From: Phellopilus nigrolimitatus
Taxonomy: Eukaryota; Basidiomycota; Agaricomycetes; Hymenochaetales; Hymenochaetaceae
Assembly (NCBI GenBank): GCA_021029095.1
Contig: JAJOHG010000001.1
Coordinates: forward strand, 620,001 to 684,000
DNA: 64,000 bases
Direction: 5' to 3'
Shown: positions 47,988-58,997 of the stretch, one piece after another
Numbering within the stretch: the stretch's first letter is position 1
How the letters are laid out: every line of letters starts with the position of its first letter
Position numbers and translations under genes: made by a program
Notes under the pieces: generated by a model
Databases searched by the model: none
Seen by the model: only the letters and a program-made list of their open reading frames with translations
What the model was told of the DNA's origin: nothing

Positions 47988-48865
47988 ATGTCGGCTCAGC
48001 TCGCTCCGCTTTCTGCATCTGTTACGCGCATCCTGAGCCTGACAGGCTTTCCAAAGGAGCTCAAGACGAAGGACATCCAAGCTGCATTTTCAGATTGGGA
48101 GAGCACGCAAGGCGGATTTAGGATTAAGTGGATTGATGATACTAGTCTTATGATCGTCTTTAACGATGCAGGTGTTGGTACGTTTTTCGCTTGCTCTTCT
48201 TTACGTTTGGGTCACTCAGGCTACGGCGCCTCGTAGCAAAACGAGCTTATCTACGTGCGCTCTGCGTGCCACCACCCTCGATCTTCGATAGCCCAGCCGC
48301 AACTCGCATCCGACCGTACGACGGGCCTGATGCACAGTCAATTATTCAGACTGTCAACTCGCGACACCAGAGTAATGCGTCACGGAGCCACAATGCACGC
48401 TCCGCTTCGGTGTCGATCGCAAATGGGCATTCGCGCATGGCGAGCACGAGCGTGCGGAACGGACTTGGGCAAATGAAGCAAGTGAATGCAAACGGGAATG
48501 GGACGATCCCGGAGCACCCGACGATCAACACGAGCAGTGGCGCGGGTTCGACGGCGCTCGGGCGCGAGCCGTCACCAACGCTCCCGTCTGTGCCTTCACA
48601 CCCAACGTTGAGCTCGATGATCTCTTCTTCATCCTCATTTGGAGAGGAAACTATTTTGAACGACCCGGCGATCCTTGCTGCGGGCTCGTCGGAAGCAAGC
48701 GGCGGGTCTGCGCCGCGGATCGGGGATCCTGGAAAGCGTATGTTAGGGGCTGCGTTGGGAGTACGGCATCCTGGATTGGGCACTCGAAGTGTTAGTAATG
48801 GGGGCGAGCAGAGTGTGATGAAGGAAGTTCAAAAGGCGATGGGCGGGTTGGCTGTCTCTGAGTAG
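47988..48865 (+). CDS. R3HCC1/Thc1-type RRM-like protein
   Basis: The N-terminus from 47988 (MSAQLAPLSASVTRILSLTG) leads into FPKELKTKDIQAAFSDWES, FRIKWIDDTSLMIVFNDA and, after a GT-AG intron, AKRAYLRALCVPPPSI. This resembles the RRM-like domain of R3HCC1/R3HCC1L and fungal Thc1 proteins, where the strand reads F-x-I-K-W-V-D-D-T-H. The remaining 180 residues are Ser/Gly/Asn-rich and disordered, ending KEVQKAMGGLAVSE. The stop is at 48865. A nucleic-acid-binding role is inferred from the fold only. Confidence 0.75.
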
Positions 48866-49269
48866 GAGGCGTATTGCTGTTGTTTTCGCCCGATTATCGC
48901 TTTTGTAGTATACACACCGTTCTCCGATTGCTCAGGCGGCACTCGTTTGAACGGTCCATTGACCACTGCGCACCGACATTCATTTTATTCTGTACTTACT
49001 GGCTTGTACATCCTTCGGTTCTGTTGTGCAGCAGTGTTTAATTTTTTTACTCCTTATGTCCGATTCTGTAATCGTGGGAAAGTGAGGTATTGTAATTCAT
49101 GTGCCGGGTATCTGAATACCCGGAGAACTATCAACTACAGCTTGCTCATGACCGACAGCTTGCTCATGCTCGTCCCTTTCTTCTCACCCCCAACTCATTC
49201 TGCTCGATACTCTTAGTGTGTGCTCGCCGTGCCGCCTCTCCGACTCTGACGCCAGATCGTCGGTCGGAC
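48866..49269. other. Intergenic region downstream of the RRM-protein gene
   Basis: 404 bp, no coding motif recognised. It contains the 3' flank of one gene and the promoter of the next. Confidence 0.4.
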
Positions 49270-50258
49270 ATGTTTGCCCGTCTGTCCAAGCGCCTCGCTG
49301 ATATTCACTGGAATGGCGGCTCGGACGGTCGCGGTGCCAGTGGCGCAGAGGATTTTCTTGTGGGTGTCTTGCAGCCCAAGGCCCTTTACTTCGGCTTATT
49401 TCCCTCATCTTTCAGCCTTCGGACGTCCAGGCACTATCCCAGTTGAACATCCCTATACCCCAAAACGCGCTGGAGACCGCGGCGGGCGTCTGCGGAAAGG
49501 TGTTCACTCCGTTCTACCACTATGTAGGCACTACGATGTGCACCGACATTGAGGCACTTGTTTCGTCGCTACACGAGGCTGACCCAGCTTTTGCTGATAG
49601 GTCACCTGTTCTGGTATGTCTTCTTCGTAAGTTTACGAAAGGCTTCTCTTGCTTACTTAGAACTCTATGCTGCGTTCGGTACCTCAAGAACGAAGATGAA
49701 GACATATATGTCATACCTTTTTCTCCGAAAGAGAACGATACACTCTCCACCGTGCTGCAAAATAAATCAGCAGAAGCGTCCGAAGTGGCCTTTAGATGCG
49801 TGCAAAACTCGAACGTACGATGCACCGGAAATGATTATGAGCGCCCGCCGCCACGCATTACATCTTCCTCCGGCTCAATGACCATCCCAAGCATAGTCAT
49901 CACACATGCCCCTCCGCAGCTCCGCGAGATGTCCTCATGTGTGCCCGTGCAAGACACTTCCTTCGGTGCACGGCTAACTGTACCTACGCACTCCGCACTC
50001 AACGCCGCTCACCCTCCCATGGCTCGCCCGGCCTTCCTGCATGCATCCGTACGCATGTGGACGTATAGACACGGCCACTGGTGCGCCATTGCCCCCGCGC
50101 TTGACGAGCAGGAGCAATGCGGTATATTCTCCCGTCCCATCGGTGCAAGGCGACGCGCAGCACGCGCGAGGAATGCGAAGAGGGCTGCGCAGGTTCGGGA
50201 CAACGCGTTCCCTTGTCAAAATGTCTTCGGGTTCGGGAGGAAGAAACGCGACTCATAG
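49270..50258 (+). CDS. Unknown protein with basic C-terminus
   Basis: I do not recognise this gene. The first exon 49270-49359 (MFARLSKRLADIHWNGGSDG) is joined by a GT-AG intron to 49416 (PSDVQALSQLNIPIPQNALE), and the frame then stays open to 50258. A further intron after RSPVL is likely because GTATGT occurs there. An in-frame choice of 75 nt would lead to NEDEDIYVIPFSPKEND. The C-terminal part is distinctive: MTIPSIVITHAPPQLREMSS, then ALDEQEQCGIFSRPIGARRR and AARARNAKRAAQVRDNAFP, ending FGFGRKKRDS. The arginine/lysine clusters could be a nuclear signal. Exon structure in 49615-49800 is uncertain. Confidence 0.5.
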
Positions 50259-50624
50259 CTTTAGTTTATTCCGCATCTATCTTCTCGGGGCTCCTTATTT
50301 CATGGTAATATATCTTGCAATTGTTTTACTCACCCAATCATTTTGTATCGTATCGTGATCTTAGCTTTTTGTATGTAGAATAGTGAATTGAAACCACACG
50401 GTACGCCCAGATACCCAAATCTATATTATACAACGTGTGCGTGTATCTACATGGAGAAAGTCAAGATCAAAATCGTAAATCCTTTGGAACCCATTGTCAT
50501 TATACATATATGCATGCAAGAATATTAGTACAAGGATGGATGAATCATCAGTGAATGCGAGCGAGCGAGAAGTGGATTACGTGTATGTGATATAATACAT
50601 AACAAAGGGGCGAGAACATCAAAC
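50259..50624. other. Intergenic region between convergent genes
   Basis: 366 bp of AT-rich 3' flanks with no coding signal seen. Confidence 0.4.
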
Positions 50625-53600
50625 TCAGGAAGGCACGGTGAAGGATGGTCTCCTTGGCGGCAGCGGTGGTGGACTCGGTTTCGCACCGTTCGAAGCTACA
50701 GGAGAGCGAACGCTAGCAGGCGCAGTCTCTGGCGCTACCGCACTGTTTTCTGAGAAGGAACCAGAATCTGATGTAATATAATCACCTGCCTCCTGTCCCT
50801 GACGCTGAGGAGTCACCGAGTTTCCCCTGTGAGGTTGGACCGCGCGATGAGGTGAGCCAGAACTAGACCCTTCATATAAAGGTTCAAGCTCCTCGGACAC
50901 CACAATACTCGTGATCCTCCGTGCTCCCAGCGAGTTTCGCTTGGTTCTGCTAGGTTTTGCCTGGGGCTCGGATGAAGCTATTGACACCTCAAGGTCCCTG
51001 CGCTTCGTCTCGTCATGTTCTGCGATAAGTTTCAATACCTCCGACGCAGAAGATGCGGATGGTGAGATGCTGCTTGTGTTTTCCAAAGTTGAGGACTGAT
51101 CAGCTTCGCGACGCACTGGCAGCGGAGGAGCAGGTGAAGATATCGAGCGCGGAGGTAGGGGTGGCGGAGCGGGTCGTGAAGAGGCTTGTGTATTATTCTG
51201 AGAAATTGTAGGCATTGCAGGTGACAATGATAGCGGAGCAACGTCGTCGTTAGCTTCTGGAACTTGCTGCGACGGCTCCTCGGTGTCAGCTACTCGAGGG
51301 CCCTCAGCCGACTCAGCCGCATGCTCGCGCATCGCGCTAGCCTGTTGCTGCTGCTGCTGTAAATCAGTCGCGCCTGATGTCGGACTCCTGAAAAGTCTGT
51401 ACATGCTCTGGATCGTCGGAGCTATTGTTGGCGTGCGCGACTTGTTCTCCAGAGTCGCTGGAGCCGACAGCACCGGTGGTACATAGCCATACGACATAAC
51501 ATCCCCACGGTGACTGACGTGTATCCCAGGGATAGTCATCATCGCTCCCTGAGACGGCTGCGTTTTAATTGGCGGCGCGGATATAGATGGTTCCACAGGA
51601 TGTATGATGCTCAGTGCTGGCTGTTGTTGGGCGTATGGTGTGCTGTTGTCCGTTGATTGCGTCTCTGTTGTTACTCTAGGAGGAGACGGTGCAGCACGGC
51701 CAGATTCTTTGCGGAGTAAGGAAGGACCTCTCGGCGAGGATTGCTGCGATGCGGTAGCCTGAGACGACGACGGAGTCACCTCGTCTTGATCCTTTACTGA
51801 GACAGAAGACACGCTGCGCACGCGTTCTCCTGAGTTCTCCTCTACGTCTCTTTTCGTAGGAATATCTATGGGTGGTGACGAGCTCCACTCAGGTCGCTCT
51901 TCAGATGAAATGCTGTCCCTATCCCTCCTTCCCGAAACGGCATTGCGAATGTCTGCGTAATTGCGGCCTTTCGTAGGGAACGAGAAGAATGTATTGCTTC
52001 CCTGCGAGACACCATCTGCAGATTCCTCCGAATTGTTCGAGCCATTGACATGGTCGCGCTTGAACCCACTCCAGTTAGCGCTCCATTTTCGCATCGCCTC
52101 CTTCGCCGTATTGCTGAGAGCCTGTTTGTCGGCCTTCGATTTGAGCGTGGAGAGGAAGGACGAAGTATTTGCTAAGGAGCTTCCGCGAGAAATGAGAGAT
52201 TCGCGAGACGCGTTTGTCTCGGGTGCAAGAACGGGCGCCCCGGACGACAGCGAGCGCATTCGCGAGTGGGCCGGGTCCTGCGACGTGGGCGAGTCAGGCG
52301 AGTCAGAAGAGAGTATAGTCTGCTGCTCAGCGGACTCAAGATCCTCCATAGACGCAGTCTTTGAAGCTGGAACCGAAGTCGCTCGTCGGCCATTCGCTTC
52401 TACATTAGTTGACCTGCCGCGCTCGTCGTCTGGAATCGCAAGCTGATCCGATCTAGTCTCTTGATCATCGCCGACCTCATCGTCTAAGGCGCCAGGGCTC
52501 CGAGCACTCCACGACTCCCGTTTCGTGGCACTCGTTGACTCTGGTGCAGCGATTGTGCTTACACGAGTAATTCCCGCATCAGGACCCGAGTCCGACGATG
52601 TACTAGATTCGGATATCGGAATTGCACTAGCAGACTGAGACTTCTGCAGTGCATCCGCATCCGCGTTCGAAGCTGGGCTTTTAAGCACTGTCGAGTCATC
52701 GGGTAGGTCTGTAACGACGTGCTCTTTACGGCTGGCATCGGCCCAGATACCGCCACGGTGTTGGTATTGGGACGTCTCGAAAAACGCGATATCATCCATG
52801 TTGGGCAGCACAACTGATTCGTTAATCTGCAAATGCACCAATTAGAAAAAGATAAAAACAGGTGGAAGTCTTGTATAAAACCTACTATTTCTTTGAGCCT
52901 AGATTCAATAGTACTGCAAATCATACCCCACTTAATCTGCCTGTCGCTCACCACAGGCTCGACATCGAGGACCATCTCTGGTGGATGAGTAAACGCATAC
53001 CAGATCCGGTTCGTCGGTGGACGCTTCACCTTCACTAGCAGATTGCCGTCGAGTTTTCGCAAAACGACAGCCAAAACCAGTTTCACTGTGTACGTTTTAA
53101 AGCGTTGTCCGAGATTAATTATTGCTGTAGCCTCGACAGTCAGTCGAATTTCACCCCTGTACATGACTCGGATTTCCAGTGCAGCGTCGCCCTCCTTGGT
53201 GAGCTCCTTCAGCATGGGTTTGCTAAAGGTAGGCGGAGTATTGCCGACAGAAACCTCTGTTACTGCGATGTTCTGCAAGAACGAGGGAGTTTTCACTTTC
53301 GACAGTTTCTTCATGAGTCTACCGATGATGAAGGATTCGAGATTTTGTGTACGGTAGAAGCTAAAGAATATTCGACCAAGTAATGCATTCAGCCAGCGCA
53401 TAGGGATCACGTCTGGCTGCTCGTCCAGAGTGGAAACGAGGTAGTCCATGTCGGAGGGCAGGAAGACAGGACGCACGGGCTCGAAGCTGGAAGAGCACGA
53501 GGAGTAGTTTGCTGCATACACCAGAGCGAGATACCAGTCCTCCATCTCCACGCAGGACCTGATAAAAATAAACCAGGGAGTTGTAAAATCAAAAGCCTCG

Positions 53601-54283
53601 TTCCTGGCATTTGCCTTGACGCGCTCGACCTCCTCCAGCCTCTCCCTTTGCTTCTGCTTTCTACTCTCGTTGAGATCCAGCTCCTCGAGTTTCTTGGTCA
53701 CATTTTCGTCCTTCAATTCCATCTCCTTCGTCACGCTCGCCATCTCTTTCTCTGTGCCGGATTTGAGTGGCTTCAAGCAGATTGCATTGCGTTTCGTGAA
53801 TAACTCTCCATCCATCAAGCCCTCCGGATATACAACAACCTCGTGCAAGGAGACTTGGATGGCAGCTTCGCATTCCGTCATGGCCTCATCTTCGTAAAGA
53901 TAGAGGACATTTCCTTTGAGGACAACGTACCACATATCCTTCGGTCTTGACCGTTTGGGATCTTTGGAGCGCGAGTCTAGGAACGAGCGCATCATGTTCA
54001 CGTATGATCCATCTGTTTCCTTTTCCTCGAACGTCCTCCGGACCGTCAGCCAACCCTTACGAGGCTTGGGCTGGTCACTGACACCAACTGCTGGCGCTGG
54101 CGCCTCTTCCCTCTCCTCCTGATTTGATTTGTCCGAAAGCCGCTTCCTTTCAAGCTTCGCGGGGTCTGTGTCACCAACTGGCACGGAAGTGTAGATAGTC
54201 CATGCTACGGCTGCGCAAAGTAGCAGAGGCAGAAAAGTGAATCCCCCTAACACATACGCGTAGACGAGGGTTTTAAAAGACAT
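50625..54283 (-). CDS. PH and SMP domain lipid-transfer protein (Nvj2/TEX2-like)
   Basis: Likely an ER-anchored lipid-transfer protein at membrane contact sites. The start at 54283 gives [20 protein letters not shown] and a transmembrane helix ([15 protein letters not shown]). A PH-like region follows ([20 protein letters not shown]), interrupted by a charged coiled stretch ([20 protein letters not shown]). The SMP domain includes [59 protein letters not shown] and [20 protein letters not shown]. After an intron near 52830-52890 the protein continues with a conserved SMP edge ([13 protein letters not shown]) and a disordered Ser-rich tail of over 650 residues ending [18 protein letters not shown] order fits Nvj2. 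A CACGTGAC motif at 54433-54440 lies upstream. Confidence 0.87.
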
Positions 54284-55192
54284 AGAAGTCGAATCCTTAA
54301 GAGAGCTCGAGATCCTGGCTAGAGCAAGCACATAAGACACGCAAGGAGAAATACGCAAGTAAGAGATGAAGAGGTGGTTGCCAGTCAAGAAATAGAATGT
54401 CGAGAGGTTGACGGCCTTGACGTCGCCACAGCCACGTGACGATGCACGTACTTCGCGTCTCGTCTGTCACCTGTGTCATCCAAGCCTCGAGAACCGCATA
54501 TACTCGGTCAAAACATCGTCAAAACATCGTCTATATTTCGTGGATCCTGAATACTATCTGCAAGAGTATTACGTGGATTCAAAGCGCTTTGAATGGTAGC
54601 TTATTCTCGGATATTGACATATTACTCGATACCGGCAACTGGACGTGTGAGAATTGCCTCCGACCAGACATCCATCCGCGGTTGTCCTTCTGCTCGGCCA
54701 TAGGCGAACGCCTAAGGCTGAATGTCTCTGCGTCAGGAGCTCGGAATGTTCCATTACTACGGCTTTTCTCTGCACCCATCCCCTGGTTTACAGTATTATT
54801 TGATAATTCGACAGTTTGGTCGACAAAGAAACAAATCACATACGAACGGCTAATGCTGCGTGGTATATTTTAGATCATAAACGAGAAAGAGAATGGTCAA
54901 TTGCAGATGAGATGCTTGCCCTCTCACCCCCCAGGCTAGAAGAGTATATTTTCCGATAATTTTGCGACGTGTTTTATAGTACTGTGAAGATGCACTGTCA
55001 CTGGCCACTAAAGTCGACGTACAACGTTAATTAGCTTATAAGGTGAAAGCCGTCGCTCGGTGGTTCTCTTGCTCTTCCGCCGGTCGTGAATGTTGGCTAA
55101 ATATATTTATGCACTCGGAATCGTTGTCCTGTTGTCCTAGCGCACGGCCGCGCCCTCTCGCCTCTCGCGACCCGCTGCATCTCGCCCCTTGC

Positions 55193-55237
<45 letters not shown>

Positions 55238-55443
55238 CCCCTCCCTACTTACTGAGGCCTGTACCTCGCTCAACGACTTTGCGCCCTCTAGCTGTCAGGC
55301 CCGACCTAGACGCTGCACTGCCCGCACGTTTCTAAGGCGATTGCAATTAGAGTGGGTCTTCTAGGCCTGTTCAGGGTTCACTCCTTTTCTAAGTAGAACA
55401 TCAGCGGGAGCACCCGATTAAAAAAAAACACTGACATTTCCTA
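54284..55443. promoter_or_regulatory. Divergent intergenic region with a CT microsatellite
   Basis: About 1.16 kb between the SMP gene and the next + strand gene. It contains the CACGTGAC motif at 54433-54440, a CT dinucleotide tract at about 55194-55239, and otherwise AT-rich sequence without recognisable coding motifs. Several open frames (54408-54873) have no family features. Confidence 0.5.
55194..55239 (+). repeat. CT dinucleotide microsatellite
   Basis: A run of CT repeats interrupted twice by TTT lies about 205 bp upstream of the start codon at 55444. Pyrimidine tracts are common in fungal promoters. Length polymorphism is expected. Confidence 0.85.
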
Positions 55444-58400
55444 ATGAAACGGTGGAAGGGCCTCTACCGCGACCACTCTACAGACCTGCCAGCGTCCCAG
55501 GCCGACTCGGATTCGGCACTTGCAGGCCAAGTCGTTCAGACATCAAGCCCACTCATTGCTTCTGTTGCCTCCGTTTCGCCATTCGCATCTAGTTTTTCAG
55601 ATTTCGGCGACGATTTCACTGGTCAGCCAATCTTCCAGCCCAGGTCCGAGTCTTGGCTCATCACGAAAGACATTGAAGCGTTGCTGGAAGAAGACGAGCG
55701 TAGACGCGCAAAAACGGAGGAATTGAGACGCGAGACGTTCAGCTTTGACACTTTGTCGTCAGACTCTACCTCTGGTCATTTTGTCGGACTGCCAGCGCCG
55801 CCTCGAGGTCCACGCAAGATAGCACATCGGGAACGAAGGGGTCAGTTTAGGACACAGACGGACGGATCGCAGTCGGTGGTTGTTTCAAGAGGTGCAGTGG
55901 AAAAAGCTATGGATGCACAAAGACCATCAACGTCTGGTAGTGCTGTGCCGTCTTCATCTGTTTCGCCCCTCCCGTCTATCAAGGATGTGCCTATCGAATC
56001 AGCCTCGTCCCTCGGGACGGATGTGATGGATGCTTTAAGTGAGAAGCAAATCTCCACTTTTTCTCTATCCATCCCACACTCACCTTGACCTCCTGTACCT
56101 AGACATGTACACGGCGTCGCAACAGCAGCAAGGGATGACTTCAGCTCATACGTCAGTTTTTGGTCCGAACACAACGCAGGACGCTCAGGACGGTCAACCC
56201 GGAGTGATGACAAGTGCCGACTACCGCGTTTCCGGTGAGTGTGTTTTTCATGAATTCTTACATCAACTTATGAAATCCGCAGGTAATATGGCGTCCGCTT
56301 ATCCCACACCTTCATCTCTTCGTTCGGCATCGAAGACAAGAAAGACCACGAAGCCTCAGCCGACCAGACCGCTATTATCTTATGGTCTTCCTAGTTCTCT
56401 CGATTCGGACTTCTCACATTCATCATTCTCAAGTCATGACCCTCCTTCTACTGCGCACGAACCCCGCATTAGCATCTCCAGCACTATTTATCCCTCATCA
56501 CCTTATGACAACCTGCCTTCTCCGATTGCTCCGATTCGATGCCTCGATCAGTCCCAAGAACGCCGTTCGTCTCTGTTTTATAGCGAAATTGATTCGGTCA
56601 CGTTCGAAGATCATTCTGGCTCTGTTGTTGATCTTTCAACTCCTACATCACCTGAACATGAAACGCGCCCTCAGCAACCTGCTATCTTTGGTGCTGAGGG
56701 AAGGCGTTCGTCTGATAGCTTTCGCAGCGACATCACTGACAACGTATCCTCCCGTCGTCGACCTCTGTCGTCCTCAGATATCTCCCGACGTTCGTCTTCG
56801 GGAACGAAGCCCGCATTACCCACGACCCCAAAGCCTGATTTCCGTCGTTCGCGGTCTGTCCAGCCCAGTTCGAAGTCATCAATGGTCTCGAAGCCTCCAT
56901 CGCCGTCTTCTTCATCGAAACTGTCTGGGTTAATCCCACATCATCTCTTGACTTCCCTCCCTCGCTCTGACGCCAATTATAACGACTCCGTTCCGCCTAC
57001 AACGAACTACCTTAATCCTCAGGAACGTGCTGATTTAATTCGTAAGACACGCAAGCTGGCGCAAGTCCTAGGTCAGACTCCGTCTCCTATCACGAGTCCT
57101 GGAGAGCTTGCAGATTCTCCTACCATGAACAACTGTTTACTTCCCATGGTACCCTCACGCAGAGCGCATCCCCGCGGTGTCATGTCAGTTCCTGACACAT
57201 CAAGTTCGTCGAATACAATCAGAGGTCCTCGCGACCAGCGCCTCTCGACAATCACCGCCGAACGGACGGACTCACTGAGTCCCATAACCTTTCGTAACTC
57301 TTACTCTGGGCAAGGCAATGATTCGGACGACTCAGCGTCTTTGTTCGATAGCCCCGCCGCTCAGACGCCCATGTCTGCGAGGAAGAAAAGCGATAATACA
57401 TCAGCGAGGAGTCCCACTGTCATCAGCGCCTCTGATTCTTTCATGGAAATGTCTGATCCTGATTTTCACGGTAAGTTTAGCAGGATCCGCATCTACTGCA
57501 TTTGACTGACGGCCTCTATAGGCTTGATACGCTTCCCTTCAACCTACTCCCTGACCGATTCTCTGAGCGATGGTCAGAAAGCAGAAGAGGAACGACGTCG
57601 CAAGCGGGAAAGACTGGCAAAGCTTCATCGTTTCCTTGGTTCTCGCGTTCCCGCGGAGCTCATTCTCGGTCCCCATGAAATGGGTGTTCCACTTCCTGCA
57701 CTCGGTCCCAATCAGTCAGATCCAGGCTACACATGGTCTGACGGTGAGAGCCCGGCAAAGCTTTGGATACGCGGCAGGCGCCGGAACAGCCTAGCATTTT
57801 CCGACCCTTCCCACCGGTTACCTGACGCCGAGCGCATGAAAGAAGAACTAAGCGAAAGAGAGAAAGCCATCGTCGTCAAAAGAGCGTTAAAAATGGAGAG
57901 GGTTAGCCTTCTAAAACCTATTGTTCTATTGGGATTTCTCAATCATTCTTGCTTGTTATAGGTGTTCGGTGAACAACCGCCCCAAGGTCTTTTTCACGCT
58001 GGACATCCGCGTACCGTTAGTCGTGCGGCTGATAAGATACTCAAGCAGACGAAGTCTGTACCGAAGTCTGCACCTTCGTCGCCTGTCAGTGGGAACATCA
58101 ACAGATCGGCCTATCGCAAGGGCAAACATTTGAGACGCAACGACAGTAGACCAAGTACAACCGAATCCCGAAAGGCTCTGTTGGAATCGAATGGTGCTGC
58201 AGCTGGTGAATCCGGGGAGCTAGAGACGGGACACGACGAGCAGTCCGAAGTTTACTTTCATTATCGAAGTTCCCTCATTTCACTGGCAAACATCGTCGAC
58301 AATGTAAGTTGCTCATATTTATTCTCTTATACTTGTACTTATCACGTTTGCACTCAAGGATGACAAACAATCATTGGCCGAATTGCACGAATACATCAAC

Positions 58401-58815
58401 GAAGATTCGTCGCACGAACATAGTGTCGATGGACACGATGGGGATTCCAAGGCTTCCATCCGTTCAGACCGTCGGCGATCTCTTCCTCTTCGTGCATCCC
58501 ATTCGTCATTGTCATCTCAGTTCAACCTGGTCGAATATAGAGCGGAAATTACACCTTTTGAAGTGCGCAGGCGGAGGGCGGCGAAGCTTAGCCATTTCTT
58601 TGGTGTCAGCTATCGAAGTCTATTTGGCGAAGTCCTCGATAGCATCGAGATGGGCGTGCGCGAGGATGAGGGGAAGGGAACTCTCAATGCTGATGAAGCG
58701 GAGGTAAGGTCTTTGAGACTATTCTTGGCCTTTACATATTGACTCATGACCTTTCCTCCAGGACCTCCTTGCGCAATTGACGAAATTGAAAAAACGACGT
58801 GACGAGCTTTCATGA
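55444..58815 (+). CDS. Unknown conserved fungal protein with C-terminal helical domain
   Basis: I do not recognise a named family. From 55444 (MKRWKGLYRDHSTDLPASQA) the first 700 or so residues are Ser/Pro-rich and disordered. Three ordered-looking blocks follow: RRKRERLAKLHRFLGSRVPA with ELILGPHEMG; ERVFGEQPPQGLF with YFHYRSSLISLANIVDN; and RRAAKLSHFFGVSYRSLFGE with LDSIEMGVREDEGKGTLN and a final helix DLLAQLTKLKKRRDELS. The repeated F(L/F)G-type helical units suggest a conserved scaffold. About seven GT-AG introns are needed, for example after DALN, YRVSG, FHG, MER, VDN and DEAE. The stop is at 58813-58815. Confidence 0.72.
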
Positions 58816-58997
58816 TTCATCTACCAATCAACCACGCATTGAACACTCATCTTTCTTGCACTTCCCTTTCTAATGGTATCTCATTTGACGTTCGTTCACT
58901 CTTTCAATTCCAGATGGAAATCATAATTTATGGAGATAGCAAATCGTCGAACTCTGTAAGATATGAGAGCTAATAGCGATAATACAGTGATCAAGTC

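Noticed and set aside
54408..54873. Short + strand gene upstream of the SMP gene
   Set aside because: The overlapping frames have no family features and the region is the likely SMP promoter.
55194..55239. CT tract as a CRISPR-like or structured repeat
   Set aside because: It is a simple dinucleotide microsatellite with no spacers.
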